Below are positions 17,518 through 28,068 of a stretch of 64,000 bases of DNA, in pieces; position 1 is the stretch's first letter, and the number at the start of each line of letters is the position of its first letter. This stretch comes from Iodobacter fluviatilis (GTDB lineage: Bacteria; Pseudomonadota; Gammaproteobacteria; Burkholderiales; Chitinibacteraceae), in the NCBI RefSeq assembly GCF_900451195.1, contig NZ_UGHR01000001.1, forward strand, positions 1,984,001 to 2,048,000. Reading direction: 5' to 3'. The position numbers and the translations under genes were made by a program. The notes beneath the pieces were generated by a model, which worked only from the letters and a program-made list of their open reading frames with translations, was not told the DNA's origin and did not search any database.

Positions 17518-17630
17518 AGCTGGCTGATATTAATGCCCTTTTTTCGCTAGCGTTGAGCTACCTCTTCAGGCGGGATATTTGTGTGCAGATCGATCCGGCA
17601 TGTCTGTTGCGGTATGAGGCCAAACCTTGA
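17514..17630 (+). CDS. Mini-ORF B, second tandem copy (38 aa)
   Basis: This is a near-copy of mini-ORF A, with identical length, start GTG overlapping the previous stop (GTGA), and the stop overlapping the TTG start of tssM (TTGA). It reads M-K-L-A-D-I at the start, S-Y-L-F-R-R-D-I in the middle and E-A-K-P at the end. Differences from copy A are spread along the unit, so the duplication is not recent. Both copies keep the frame, which argues against pure decay, but 38 codons give little statistical power. Confidence 0.6.
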   Translation: MKLADINALFSLALSYLFRRDICVQIDPACLLRYEAKP

Positions 17631-20600
17631 AACTGCTGATTATTTTGCTGATTATTGCGGCCATTTTGCTGCTGTGGTGGCTATGGCGTAATAAGGCCGA
17701 TCGCCTTGGGCGAGGTTTTATCGATGCCGTGCGGCAGATGGAAAAAGAGGCGGGCATTGAGGGGCGCTATCAAGTGCCATGGCTGCTGTTGCTGGGCGAT
17801 GATCAGGCCAGTAGTGAGCAGCTGTGCCGTGCTTGGCAACTGAAAAGTGTTGAGAAATCGGCTTGGTTCGGGCGCTTTTATTCCAGTAGTGATGCGGTAG
17901 TTTTATTGCCGCCGCACGATATTTATCAGCAGGCAGATGGTGCGCTGGCGGCTTTATCGGCATGGCGGCGTTTGCTGGGCGCCTTGCTCAGGGTGCGCGG
18001 GCAAAGGCCGTTGGATGCGGTGATCTGGGCGGTATCAGCCAAGCAACTGATGAATAAAGACACCCCGCTGGATGTGACGCTTTGTAAGCAATTTCAGGAT
18101 GCACAGCAAAAACTGGGGCAAACGCTGCCCGTCTACTGGCTGCTTACCGGCTTGCAGGATGTGGCGGGGATGAGCGAGCTGATTGAGTCTTTACCTGATG
18201 AGGCGCAAGACAGCATTTTGGGCTGGTCTTCCGTATTACCGCTGACAGCGGCCTATCAGCGCGAGCATTTAGATGCTGCGCTGACGCAAATGCAAAGGCA
18301 GCTGAGAGATTGCATCTGCGAGATCGCCACCTTAAATAGTGGCGTAAGCGATGTGCTCTACTTGTTGCCAAGGCAATTTGATGCGCTGCGCGCTGCTTTA
18401 CATGCCTTGGCAGACGCTGCTTTTCAGAGCAATGCCATGGGCGATGCCCCTGTTTTACGCGGGCTATATTGCGCGGCAAGTTATGCGGTTCAGCAGGAAG
18501 ACGCCGATGTTTTTGCGCCTGAGCCCGCAGTGCCGGATGTCCCCGTATTTAGCTCCGGCCTGCTGCGGCAGCGGATGGCCGCTGAGCGCGGTTTGGCGCA
18601 ACCCATTGTGCGGATTATGTCGCTGCGTCAGCGCTGGCATCGTTTTGCTAGGCTGGCCACCTTGGCTTTTTGTGTGCTGTGGTTTTTGGCTATGGCTTGG
18701 GTATGGCAGTCAGAGCGGCAGGATGCCATGGCTTTGAGCCGGGCTTTAAGCTCAATGAGCAGCGGATCGGCGCAAACCGAATCCGATCCAAACAGCCAAG
18801 CAGCGCTGACTTTATGGCGGGCACTCCTTGCTGCGCCGCGCCTTGATTATGAAAGCATTGCTTTTCCAAGCTCTTTGTTTTCAAACTTTGACCACGCCTT
18901 GGCTGAAAAAATAGCCAGCTTATTGCAGACAGAATGGTTTTTTGCGGTACAGCGGCGAATTCATGCGGATTTACAGGCTTTACAAGCTGAGGGCGCAGAT
19001 AGCAAAAAAATGGGCGACGATACCGCTAGCCCGGAAACATGGCCACGCTATGTGGCGGCGCAGCATTTAGTCCAGCAGGCTAGGTTGGTGGAGCAAAATG
19101 TCATTTCGTATAACCGCGCCCTGCGTGGCGGGCCAGATGCGCTCAGCCAGCTAAGTGAGCTGTCTAACCGGCTGTGGGACGGCGATTTTCGCCCTGAACG
19201 CCTACCACTGCGCCATAAAGTAGAAGTTATTCTTGCTCATTACGCCCAGTGGATGGGTAAGCCGGTACAGCTGCAAGCTGCGGCGAAAGATACAAAGCAA
19301 AATTTTGATGCCTTAATGCAGCACTGGCTGAGCCGCCTGTATGCAGATGCCACGTTTATTGAAACCGCTGACAGTGTGCAAACCCAGCTTACCGAGCTGC
19401 AAAGCGCTCAGCACAATAGTTATGCCGATTTAAGCAAGTTAAACCAGCAAATTACCCTGCTTAAGCAGCTGATTGCCGCCACAAACAGTGCATGGAGCAG
19501 CGCATCAGGCATGGATTTAGTGCCAGGCTATTCGGCCATGCTGAATCATGCCAAGGGCAGTGCTTTTATAGGTAAAGACGCTGTTTCTGCTATCGAAGAG
19601 TACGCGGCTAAGCTGAGAAAAGCATTTAAAGAGCGCTGGTCAAATCGTGACTCTTCGCTCACCTCGCGCGGGGAAGTGGGCTTAAAAGAAGATGTATTGC
19701 AATTGCAATCGGCCATCAGTTATTTGTTGCAGCAAAACTTTGTGATGGAGGGGCATACGGCAGGGCATTTGCAAGTGAGTGGTGGCCTGCGGGAAATGAG
19801 CGAGGCAAGGCTGGCTGCCGCTTTACGGATTTATCAGGAGCGCCAGCATTACCAGACCCAAAACCTGAGCAAAGTGCCTGATGCTTATCGTGCGGGCCTT
19901 GGCGGTTTGGCCAGCAGCAGTGCCGCTCATGCCATGTGGCATACCATGGACGGGCAGGCGGTGGATGATCAGGGGCAAAGAAATGTGGCAGACAGCATGG
20001 AAGGGCTGATCCGGATCGCCCCTGAAGTCAATGCGGCACTGCTGGATTTGGGTCGTGCTGATTTATCGGCTGAATTGATTAAAGAAATGAACGAGCGTGC
20101 GCTGACCTCCTTACGCCAGGCCGATGGCATGCTGGCGGAGTTAGCGCTTTATCAGCCTAAGCAAGCCACTTTTTCATGGTGGGATGGCAAGAAAAATGCC
20201 AGTTTTAAAGGTTTTAAAGCAAATAACCCACTGGAATTGCAACAGTATCTCAACCGGCAGCTGGAGCAGCTGGCCACTGTAGCGATCAATCAGGGCGTTG
20301 TGTTGGAATGGCTGGCAGCGCATCCCAAGGGGCTGCCGGTCAAAGATATGCAAACCCTTTTACGCTGGAAAGGGCTGGCGGCTGATCTGAAAAAAATGAA
20401 AGAAAAAGCGCCAGACAGTGGCCCAGCTTTATTAGCACAGTTGATCAGCAAAGATTTAAATGAAATGGATGCCAGCACCTGCTATGGCGTGCTGCGGCAG
20501 GTGGAGCTGCCCGCAGGGCCAGGCTACTTTTTTGAACGGGCGCAAAAGCTGGTCAATATGGCTAATGAGCGCTGCATGGGGCTAAGGGCACAAAACAGCG

Positions 20601-21415
20601 CCTATGCATGGCAGCAGTTATCAGGCTATTTTAATCAATATCTGGCTGGGCGTTTCCCCTTTGCCGCCAATGGCAATGCGCCGGATGCGGATGCCGAGCG
20701 GGTAGGCACACTACTGCGTTTAATTGATGCGTATTTGCCTGCCGCCCAAGCTGGGCTTGAAGATAATGAATCGCCTAACCGGGATGCTGCTCGATTATTT
20801 TTACTGGGGTTGCAGCACAGCCGCGATCTGCTCGGTCCTATTTTATTACGGGGCAGCGCCGAGCAGCCTCAGCCACTGGGCTTGGATATTGATGTGCAGT
20901 GGCGTAGTGATAAAGATAAAGAGCAGGGTGCAGATCAGGTGATCGAATGGGGCCTGATGGTGGGTACGCAGCGCATGCGCTTTCCGTTGGGGGAGCGGGC
21001 CAAACAGCGCTGGTTGCTGGGCCAGCCCATTGTGTTTTCACTACGCTGGGCGGCTGATTCCCCGCAACTGCCCATCGAAGAAAACACGCAGCCTGCCTTA
21101 ATGGTACTCAATCAAACTGCCGAATGGCGCTATACCGGTGCATGGTCTTTGCTGCATTTTCTGCGCCATCATCAGGCCCCTTCTGGCATGGTTTTGCAGG
21201 ATGAGTTCAGCTATCCCGCAATGCTTTTCAGCCTGCCACTGGGTGGCCCGGCTAAGCCACGGGCACAAATGTTTGCCCGTTTGGGCATCAGCGCGGTGGG
21301 GGCAAAGTCATTGCTGCCAACGCAGCTGATTCAGGCCTTGCCCCTTAAAGCGCCGGCTTCGCCTTTTAGACAAATTACCCTAGCAGATTCAGATAAATCA
21401 TTGGTGGCACCATGA
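17627..21415 (+). CDS. tssM: T6SS membrane protein TssM (IcmF)
   Basis: TssM spans the inner membrane and reaches TssJ in the periplasm. It starts at a TTG overlapping the mini-ORF B stop and has 1262 aa. An N-terminal membrane helix (residues 3-20) is followed by the cytoplasmic NTPase-like domain, a second helix near 342-362, and a long periplasmic part. The usual Walker A after P-W-x-x-x-x-G is missing: the sequence reads P-W-L-L-L-L-G-D-D-Q-A-S-S-E, with no G-K-T. It overlaps tssA by 4 nt (ATGA). Confidence 0.95.
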   Translation: MKLLIILLIIAAILLLWWLWRNKADRLGRGFIDAVRQMEKEAGIEGRYQVPWLLLLGDDQASSEQLCRAWQLKSVEKSAWFGRFYSSSDAVVLLPPHDIYQQADGALAALSAWRRLLGALLRVRGQRPLDAVIWAVSAKQLMNKDTPLDVTLCKQFQDAQQKLGQTLPVYWLLTGLQDVAGMSELIESLPDEAQDSILGWSSVLPLTAAYQREHLDAALTQMQRQLRDCICEIATLNSGVSDVLYLLPRQFDALRAALHALADAAFQSNAMGDAPVLRGLYCAASYAVQQEDADVFAPEPAVPDVPVFSSGLLRQRMAAERGLAQPIVRIMSLRQRWHRFARLATLAFCVLWFLAMAWVWQSERQDAMALSRALSSMSSGSAQTESDPNSQAALTLWRALLAAPRLDYESIAFPSSLFSNFDHALAEKIASLLQTEWFFAVQRRIHADLQALQAEGADSKKMGDDTASPETWPRYVAAQHLVQQARLVEQNVISYNRALRGGPDALSQLSELSNRLWDGDFRPERLPLRHKVEVILAHYAQWMGKPVQLQAAAKDTKQNFDALMQHWLSRLYADATFIETADSVQTQLTELQSAQHNSYADLSKLNQQITLLKQLIAATNSAWSSASGMDLVPGYSAMLNHAKGSAFIGKDAVSAIEEYAAKLRKAFKERWSNRDSSLTSRGEVGLKEDVLQLQSAISYLLQQNFVMEGHTAGHLQVSGGLREMSEARLAAALRIYQERQHYQTQNLSKVPDAYRAGLGGLASSSAAHAMWHTMDGQAVDDQGQRNVADSMEGLIRIAPEVNAALLDLGRADLSAELIKEMNERALTSLRQADGMLAELALYQPKQATFSWWDGKKNASFKGFKANNPLELQQYLNRQLEQLATVAINQGVVLEWLAAHPKGLPVKDMQTLLRWKGLAADLKKMKEKAPDSGPALLAQLISKDLNEMDASTCYGVLRQVELPAGPGYFFERAQKLVNMANERCMGLRAQNSAYAWQQLSGYFNQYLAGRFPFAANGNAPDADAERVGTLLRLIDAYLPAAQAGLEDNESPNRDAARLFLLGLQHSRDLLGPILLRGSAEQPQPLGLDIDVQWRSDKDKEQGADQVIEWGLMVGTQRMRFPLGERAKQRWLLGQPIVFSLRWAADSPQLPIEENTQPALMVLNQTAEWRYTGAWSLLHFLRHHQAPSGMVLQDEFSYPAMLFSLPLGGPAKPRAQMFARLGISAVGAKSLLPTQLIQALPLKAPASPFRQITLADSDKSLVAP

Positions 21416-22503
21416 GTGTAGAAATCAAACCTGGCGGTTTGCAGGGGAGTCTGGAGTCGCTGTTGCAGCCTATCTCGCAGGATGCACCCTGTGGTATGTC
21501 GATTCGCTATGAAGCCGAATACGATTTACTGCGCGAAGCCAAAAGGGAAGACGATACCAGCCTGCCAACCGGCATCTGGCAGGCCGAAGTAAAACGGGGC
21601 GACTGGGCCACAGTTGAAAAACTGGGCAGGCAAATTTTACAAAGCCGCAGCAAAGATCTGACCGTGGCGGTCTGGCTGGGCGAGGCCTGGATGCACCGGC
21701 GTGGTATTGAGGGCCTGAGCGCTGCACTGAGTTTATTGCTGGGCCTGTGTCAGCGCTATTGGGATACGGTGCATCCATTGCCGCAAGATGGCGATATGAG
21801 CTATCGCACGGGGCCACTGGCTTGGGGTGTGCATGCCTACAGTACCCTGCTCCTATCGCGTATGCCGCTACCTGTGCTGGATCAGCGCAGCGATTTAGAC
21901 AGCTTTACGCTGGCAGACTGGCGCACATGGCAAAAAAATCTGGGTCTCGATCAGGGAAAAAACACCAGCAAAACCGCCGTGCCCCTTGTGGAAGCAGCTA
22001 AAAAGCTGGAGCAAAAAATCAACGATACCATTCGTGCCGCTGATGTAAATCTGCTGCGCAGCGCACACGGCTTTGTGCTGCATGGGCTGACGCAAATTAC
22101 CGGTCTGGTGCAGGAATGCGATCAGAAAATGGGTCACGACGCGCCTACTTTTCAGCCCCTTTTTTTGCTGATGCAAGAGCATGAAATGATTTTAAAAGAG
22201 TGGCTGACTATGCACCCACAACCTTTGCCCGCTACGCCTGATCTGGTTTTACCCGCGCCTGCTGCAGAAAGAAAACCCGACCCGCTGCCTTTTTTGCAAC
22301 CTAATAGTCGTGAAGAAGCCTACCGGCAATTGCAGCTGATCGCCGATTACCTCGCCCGTACCGAGCCCCACAGCCCCGTGCCCTATCTGATTTACCGCAG
22401 CGTGGAATGGGGCAACAAACCCCTCAGAGATTTACTGGCCGAGCTGATCTCCAGCGATGCAGAAGCAAGAAGGCTCTGGTCATTGCTGGGGGTGCTGCCT
22501 TGA
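21412..22503 (+). CDS. tssA: T6SS protein TssA (ImpA N-terminal domain)
   Basis: TssA caps or primes sheath assembly. The 363-aa protein has the ImpA_N block: P-I-S-Q-D-A-P-C-G, Y-D-L-L-R-E-A-K-R-E-D, then W-x-x-V-E-K-L-G-R-Q-I-L and K-D-L-T-V-A-V-W-L-G-E-A. The C-terminus is the short type, with Y-R-Q-L-Q-L-I-A-D-Y-L-A-R-T-E-P-H-S-P-V-P-Y. It is the last gene of the plus-strand operon and its ATG overlaps the tssM stop. Confidence 0.93.
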   Translation: MSVEIKPGGLQGSLESLLQPISQDAPCGMSIRYEAEYDLLREAKREDDTSLPTGIWQAEVKRGDWATVEKLGRQILQSRSKDLTVAVWLGEAWMHRRGIEGLSAALSLLLGLCQRYWDTVHPLPQDGDMSYRTGPLAWGVHAYSTLLLSRMPLPVLDQRSDLDSFTLADWRTWQKNLGLDQGKNTSKTAVPLVEAAKKLEQKINDTIRAADVNLLRSAHGFVLHGLTQITGLVQECDQKMGHDAPTFQPLFLLMQEHEMILKEWLTMHPQPLPATPDLVLPAPAAERKPDPLPFLQPNSREEAYRQLQLIADYLARTEPHSPVPYLIYRSVEWGNKPLRDLLAELISSDAEARRLWSLLGVLP

Positions 22504-22588
22504 GGAGGGGATAAATAGGGTGTGTTACTACAGTTGCATCTTCATTCGCAATGAAGTTTTGTTTGTGTTGATTTCTTAAATCAGTGTG

Positions 22589-22640
22589 AGCCCCATCCGC
22601 CATACACTTAATGCCATTTTATGGCGGGCAGATGGGGGCT
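22589..22640. terminator. Possible bidirectional terminator after tssA
   Basis: The arms AGCCCCATC-CGCCATA and TATGGCG-n-GATGGGGGCT form a long imperfect stem between convergent genes. There is no clean U-run, only an A-rich stretch on the plus side, so efficiency is uncertain. Confidence 0.45.
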
Positions 22641-22681
22641 AAAACAAATAATGATTTTAAATCATGCCGGGCATGCAATAT

Positions 22682-23758
22682 TTATCTTAATTGTGCCGAA
22701 GCTGGAAGGCCACCATGCTTTAATAAGTGGTTAATCGCTGTTTTATTAAATCCAACTTCAAGGCTAAAAAAGCCAGAGGCGGATACAGTCCCATTTGCTA
22801 GTTCAAAAGGCTCTTGCACCTCGCCTTCTAATAAATTGCCATTAGAAATGGCATAGAATTCTTTACGAATAAAGCTGTTATTTTCTGTCTGATTGGGCGT
22901 CATGATTAATAGTTGCTGCTGCTTGATCGTACGAAGTTCATATGGCTGTTCTTTAGCAGTGCATTTTTGAGATGCATAAGGATTATTGCTGAAAACCACA
23001 GTTTTGCGGGTGAGATCAAATTGGAAAGGGCACAAGTTACTGCTATCCAATGTGTTTTTGCTGTTTATTGAATAAAAAGCTGTCCATTCATCAATGGATT
23101 TAAAGTTGACTGCATTACTATAGCGGCTGCGATATGTCGTTTTGAGCGGGCTTTTGCCAATATAGTAAGCTTTTGACCCTGCAGGAAATGCGGGGGCCGG
23201 TGTTTTGAATAATGAATAATCAGGGCCGGTTTGGTTATTGTTCTTGCTTAAATTAACATCCATGACTGCGACATTACTAATATCTCTGCTGGTGCCACTG
23301 ATGATGTACTGAATGTCATTTCCGTAATCAAGAATAATGTCATTACCTTTGGATGTTACTTTTGCTTGCCCTAAATGTCCCCATTGCCCATCCATTAAAT
23401 AAAGTGTTGTACTGTCGTTTGCCAGCAGACTCATCCATTGTTGACTTATTGAATTGAAACGAAATTGTTCTTCAATGAATGTTTTATTCTGAATTGAAAT
23501 AGTGTCATAACGTTCAATGCTGGCTTCTTGTTTGCCATTTGCATTGCTGCTTGTTTGAACTGATTCACTGTATAGTGGCTCAGTTGCTAATACGGTATTT
23601 AAATTTACCTCATTACTGGAATATTGATTAAGGAGAACTTGTGCAATGGACGAGCTTGTTGAGGGCGTTGCCACCACTGCATCAGTATTGCCTTCATCTC
23701 CCCCGCATGCTGCGAGTAATAGAGCAAGGATGGGTGTGGCGTACTTCATCATCTGCAT
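22682..23758 (-). CDS. Unknown lipoprotein (358 aa)
   Basis: I do not recognise a family. The N-terminus is a lipoprotein signal with lipobox L-A-A-C at residues 15-18, followed by G-G-D-E. The +2 residue is Gly, so outer-membrane sorting is plausible. The mature part is polar, rich in Asn, Ser and Thr, with beta-type periodicity and two cysteines in the last third (S-N-L-C and Q-K-C). It stands alone, convergent with the T6SS operon. The AT-richer composition differs from the T6SS genes. A start at the fourth codon (ATG) is equally possible. Confidence 0.75.
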   Translation of the reverse strand: MQMMKYATPILALLLAACGGDEGNTDAVVATPSTSSSIAQVLLNQYSSNEVNLNTVLATEPLYSESVQTSSNANGKQEASIERYDTISIQNKTFIEEQFRFNSISQQWMSLLANDSTTLYLMDGQWGHLGQAKVTSKGNDIILDYGNDIQYIISGTSRDISNVAVMDVNLSKNNNQTGPDYSLFKTPAPAFPAGSKAYYIGKSPLKTTYRSRYSNAVNFKSIDEWTAFYSINSKNTLDSSNLCPFQFDLTRKTVVFSNNPYASQKCTAKEQPYELRTIKQQQLLIMTPNQTENNSFIRKEFYAISNGNLLEGEVQEPFELANGTVSASGFFSLEVGFNKTAINHLLKHGGLPASAQLR

Positions 23759-23989
23759 TTTACAGCTCGTGTTTATTAAAGTGGTCGATATTTTAAAGCA
23801 TATGACATGTTTTGTGTTGTTATTTGCAAGATTGTAGTAATTTATTGTTTGTTTTTAATGGCTGGCGCGATAAAAATGTGCGGCATAAAAGTACAGTCGA
23901 CAGATTTCTTCCTCACAAATATGTATCTGATCTGTCGCCGTATTGAAATACGTCATGTCCCCTGATCCATCTATCTGCCAGCAGGGCTT

Positions 23990-24270
23990 CGGCCCATATT
24001 GGTGGTCGGCTGACAAGAGTAAATTTAAAGATTGATCAGTCTTTTATTCGCAATTTAGCACCCGGATCAAGTGATATGACATTAACTGTAGCGATTATTG
24101 TGATGGCGTATAAGCTGGGATTAAAAGTGATTGCGGAAGGGGAGGAAACCATTGAGCAGCGGGATCTGCTTATTGGAGCAGGCTGTGATTCTACACAGGG
24201 CTGTTTATTTTCTAAGCCTGTGCCCCCTGAGAAATTTGAGCTTTTGATTAAGACGGACTTAATGTCATAA
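23990..24270 (+). pseudogene. Remnant of an EAL-domain phosphodiesterase
   Basis: The frame from about 23990 reads L-K-I-D-Q-S-F-I-R-N-L, then V-A-I-I-V-M-A-Y-K-L-G-L-K-V-I-A-E-G-E-E-T, and C-D-S-T-Q-G-C-L-F-S-K-P. These are the last third of an EAL domain, which hydrolyses cyclic di-GMP. The E-A-L motif and upstream metal-binding part are absent, and A-E-G-V-E-T has become A-E-G-E-E-T. The unrelated sequence just upstream shows truncation. An ATG at 24076 opens a 64-codon frame but is not a credible enzyme. Confidence 0.8.
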
Positions 24271-24500
24271 GATTGAATTGAGTCAAGACGGTTGTCATCT
24301 ATATCAGAACAACTTGGATAAATAGCGGTTTTTCAGGGGCAAAATCAGCAAAAGTTGTAATGGGGGGGAGGGGGCTATCTGATGCTCAGATATCAGAGGT
24401 TGAAATTATATATGCAAATTGGATAGATAAATCCTCTCTATTTTTTCAGAAAATATTGTGCATAATACTTAATGCCACGTCTGTAAAAAAAGGATGATGA

Positions 24501-25187
24501 ATGAAAACCAATTTAATCCATGCTCTGGTATTAGCGGTGACTCTGACCGTGCCTGCTTTTGCTTCTGAAGAAATTCAGCCTGAAAATCTGTTTACTGTTC
24601 CTCTTTCCGCATTTAAACCCTCAGATAAAGATGCCTCCCGCCGTTTGTATGTGCAGCCGGGAATCAGCCTCAAAGATTACAATGCTGTGTTGATAGAGCC
24701 TTTGTATTTTATGAGGCATTCTGAAGAAAGTAATTGGCAGCTATTACAGGGGAGTGAAGAAAATAAAATAGCTGAATATTTCCACAAGAAAATGACCGGA
24801 GAGCTCCGTAAAGCTGGTATTGCTGTGGTTCAGGAGGCTGGCCCGGGTGTAGCTAAAATGCGGGTGGCCATAACAGGCTTGGCTCAGGAGCGCCCCGGCA
24901 TTGACGTTATTGATGTTTTGCCCGCGAAAGCGGTGATTAATCTTGCTAGGCTGGCCGCAGGTAAAGAGCCTTATTTAATGAAAATTGGCAATATTGCTCA
25001 ATTAGAAGATTCACAAAGTGGCAGCCTGCTTGCTGGCAGTGTGAATTTGCGTAAAAGTACAAAAACAGTACAGAAAGATGAGCCGATGCAGCTTAAAACG
25101 ATAGAGAAATTGATTGATAAATGGTGCCATGAAAGTGCGGATTTATTAGTACATGCAATGACGATAAGCCACTCTGCTAAAAATTAA
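24501..25187 (+). CDS. DUF3313-like exported protein (228 aa)
   Basis: A signal peptide (residues 1-21, ending P-A-F-A-S) precedes a mature domain with L-Y-V-Q-P-G-I-S-L-K-D-Y-N-A-V-L-I-E-P, a pattern typical of DUF3313. Later parts have V-R-V-A-I-T-G-L and a helical C-terminus with I-D-K-W-C-H-E-S-A-D. Unlike many family members there is no lipobox, so a periplasmic protein is predicted. An AAGGATGATGA Shine-Dalgarno precedes the ATG. It is a single gene upstream of pldA in the same direction. Its function is not known. Confidence 0.75.
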   Translation: MKTNLIHALVLAVTLTVPAFASEEIQPENLFTVPLSAFKPSDKDASRRLYVQPGISLKDYNAVLIEPLYFMRHSEESNWQLLQGSEENKIAEYFHKKMTGELRKAGIAVVQEAGPGVAKMRVAITGLAQERPGIDVIDVLPAKAVINLARLAAGKEPYLMKIGNIAQLEDSQSGSLLAGSVNLRKSTKTVQKDEPMQLKTIEKLIDKWCHESADLLVHAMTISHSAKN

Positions 25188-25333
25188 TTTCCTTGTTTTC
25201 TATTGCTTGGCAAATGCTGCTGTAATGGCAGCATTATGTTTTATAAAAACTTATTAATCCTAGTTTGGTGAGTTTTTCTTCATGCGCTGTTTTTTATGTA
25301 ACAAATTGAATTCTTGGCAAGGGAAAGTCTTTT

Positions 25334-26377
25334 ATGCAGTGCTCAAAAATATTGCTTCTTGGTGTGACTGTAGCGGCTCATGCAACGGCAGATGTTGGTC
25401 TGTTGCAGCAATGCAAATCCATAACAGACCCTAAAGCTAGGCTGGCTTGTTACGACAACCTTGATCAGGCAGGTGCAGCTGCAAAGCCGCCAGAGGTAAG
25501 GGCTGAAGCGATTGAGAAATCAAATGCAGAGCCGCGCACTTTACCGTCTACTGATATTAATCAATCCGCGTCTTCTGCTTTAGGGGATCAATGGGAGTTG
25601 GATCAGAAGAAGGGCACTTTTGCCTTGCGCACATATAAAACAAATTATTTTTTACCCATTAGTTATAGCGATAATCGTAATCAGCATCCCAGCTCCTCGG
25701 CATCAACCGGGCAGCAAATTCCATTAGCGCCGGGTGTGGATGCGGTTAATGATGCTGAAGCTAAATTTCAGCTGAGTTTTAAAGTAAAAGCATTGGAAAG
25801 TGTTTTTTCTGATCGTGCAGATTTTTGGCTTGCTTATACTCAAAAAAGCTATTGGCAAGTATATAACAGCGATTATTCCGCACCATTTCGCGAAACAAAT
25901 TATGAGCCGGAAGGCATTTTATCTATTCGTACAGATCTGGATTTGGGAATAATGAAGTGGCGTTTTCTGAATCTGGGGCTGGCACATCAGTCTAATGGCC
26001 GTAGTAATCCATTATCCCGCAGCTGGAATCGTGTTTATGCTGATTTTGGTTTCGAAAAAGATAATTTCTCGTTGGAAGTTCGGCCTTGGTATCGCTTCAA
26101 AGAGCAGGATGGAACCGATGATAATCCGGATTTGCTTGATTTTATGGGCCATGGTGATGTCACTGCACGATATCGCTTTACTTCAGGGCAGGAATTAAGC
26201 GTATTGATGCGACAAAATTTCCGCACGGGGCATGGCGCGGTACAGCTAGACTGGACGTATCCGTTGACGGGTAATTTGAAAGTGTATGGGCAAGTCTTTA
26301 GTGGCTATGGTGATAATCTGCTTGATTACAATATACGGCAAAATGTAATAGGGTTTGGTATTGCTATTTCGCCATGA
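25334..26377 (+). CDS. pldA: Outer-membrane phospholipase A (OMPLA)
   Basis: OMPLA hydrolyses phospholipids that reach the outer leaflet. The active-site block is clear: H218-Q-S220-N-G-R-S-N-P-L-S-R-S-W-N-R, giving the His/Ser pair and the following Asn/Ser-Arg-Ser-Trp-Asn of the family. The beta-barrel alternates polar and hydrophobic residues to a C-terminal strand N-V-I-G-F-G-I-A-I-S-P. The N-terminus has a signal peptide and a C-(x)13-C-Y-D motif before the barrel. Strong terminator follows. Confidence 0.93.
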   Translation: MQCSKILLLGVTVAAHATADVGLLQQCKSITDPKARLACYDNLDQAGAAAKPPEVRAEAIEKSNAEPRTLPSTDINQSASSALGDQWELDQKKGTFALRTYKTNYFLPISYSDNRNQHPSSSASTGQQIPLAPGVDAVNDAEAKFQLSFKVKALESVFSDRADFWLAYTQKSYWQVYNSDYSAPFRETNYEPEGILSIRTDLDLGIMKWRFLNLGLAHQSNGRSNPLSRSWNRVYADFGFEKDNFSLEVRPWYRFKEQDGTDDNPDLLDFMGHGDVTARYRFTSGQELSVLMRQNFRTGHGAVQLDWTYPLTGNLKVYGQVFSGYGDNLLDYNIRQNVIGFGIAISP

Positions 26378-26434
26378 TTTATAATTTGAATAATGTGCAT
26401 ATTTGTGTTGTTGCAGATTTGAAGAAATAAGGCA

Positions 26435-26470
26435 TTAAAAAACCTGCCTTTGAAGGGGCAGGTTTTTTAA
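26435..26470. terminator. Bidirectional intrinsic terminator (pldA / serS)
   Basis: AAAAAACCTGCC and GGCAGGTTTTTT form a strong stem with a short loop and T-runs on both strands, between the convergent pldA and serS. Confidence 0.9.
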
Positions 26471-26487
26471 TTTAAAACAGAAAAAGT

Positions 26488-27780
<1,293 letters not shown>

Positions 27781-27876
27781 TCAGTGAATGGCAGATAGTT
27801 TACACGTCTGGCAAGCTCTTAAAAACCTAAAATCTTAAGCCAAATCTATAAAGCTAAATCTAAACCTTAAATCGGT

Positions 27877-28057
27877 AGGCATAGAGAACACGGAGAAAGG
27901 CAAAAACGAGGAAGGAGGAGAAACCCAAAGTGAGGGAGTGTCCAAGAAATAGCTAATTTTTATGGATCAATGCTTTGGTCATTTTGATGTAATGGCTTGG
28001 TTTTCTCTGTGAAACTCCGTGTGATCGTGTCCTTCGTGGCTCAAGATTTGGGTTTTG
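27877..28057. repeat. Inverted pair of CTCCGTG-type repeats in the serS/rarA spacer
   Basis: The left arm, TAGAGAACACGGAGAAA, is the reverse complement of the right-arm type TTTCTCCGTGTTCTCTA. The right arm (28001-28057) matches the copies near tssF/tssE through CAAGATTTGGGTTTT. About 80 bp lie between the arms. The whole 305-bp spacer between serS and rarA shows no gene. Confidence 0.7.
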
Positions 28058-28068
28058 TGTGAGCTGAT

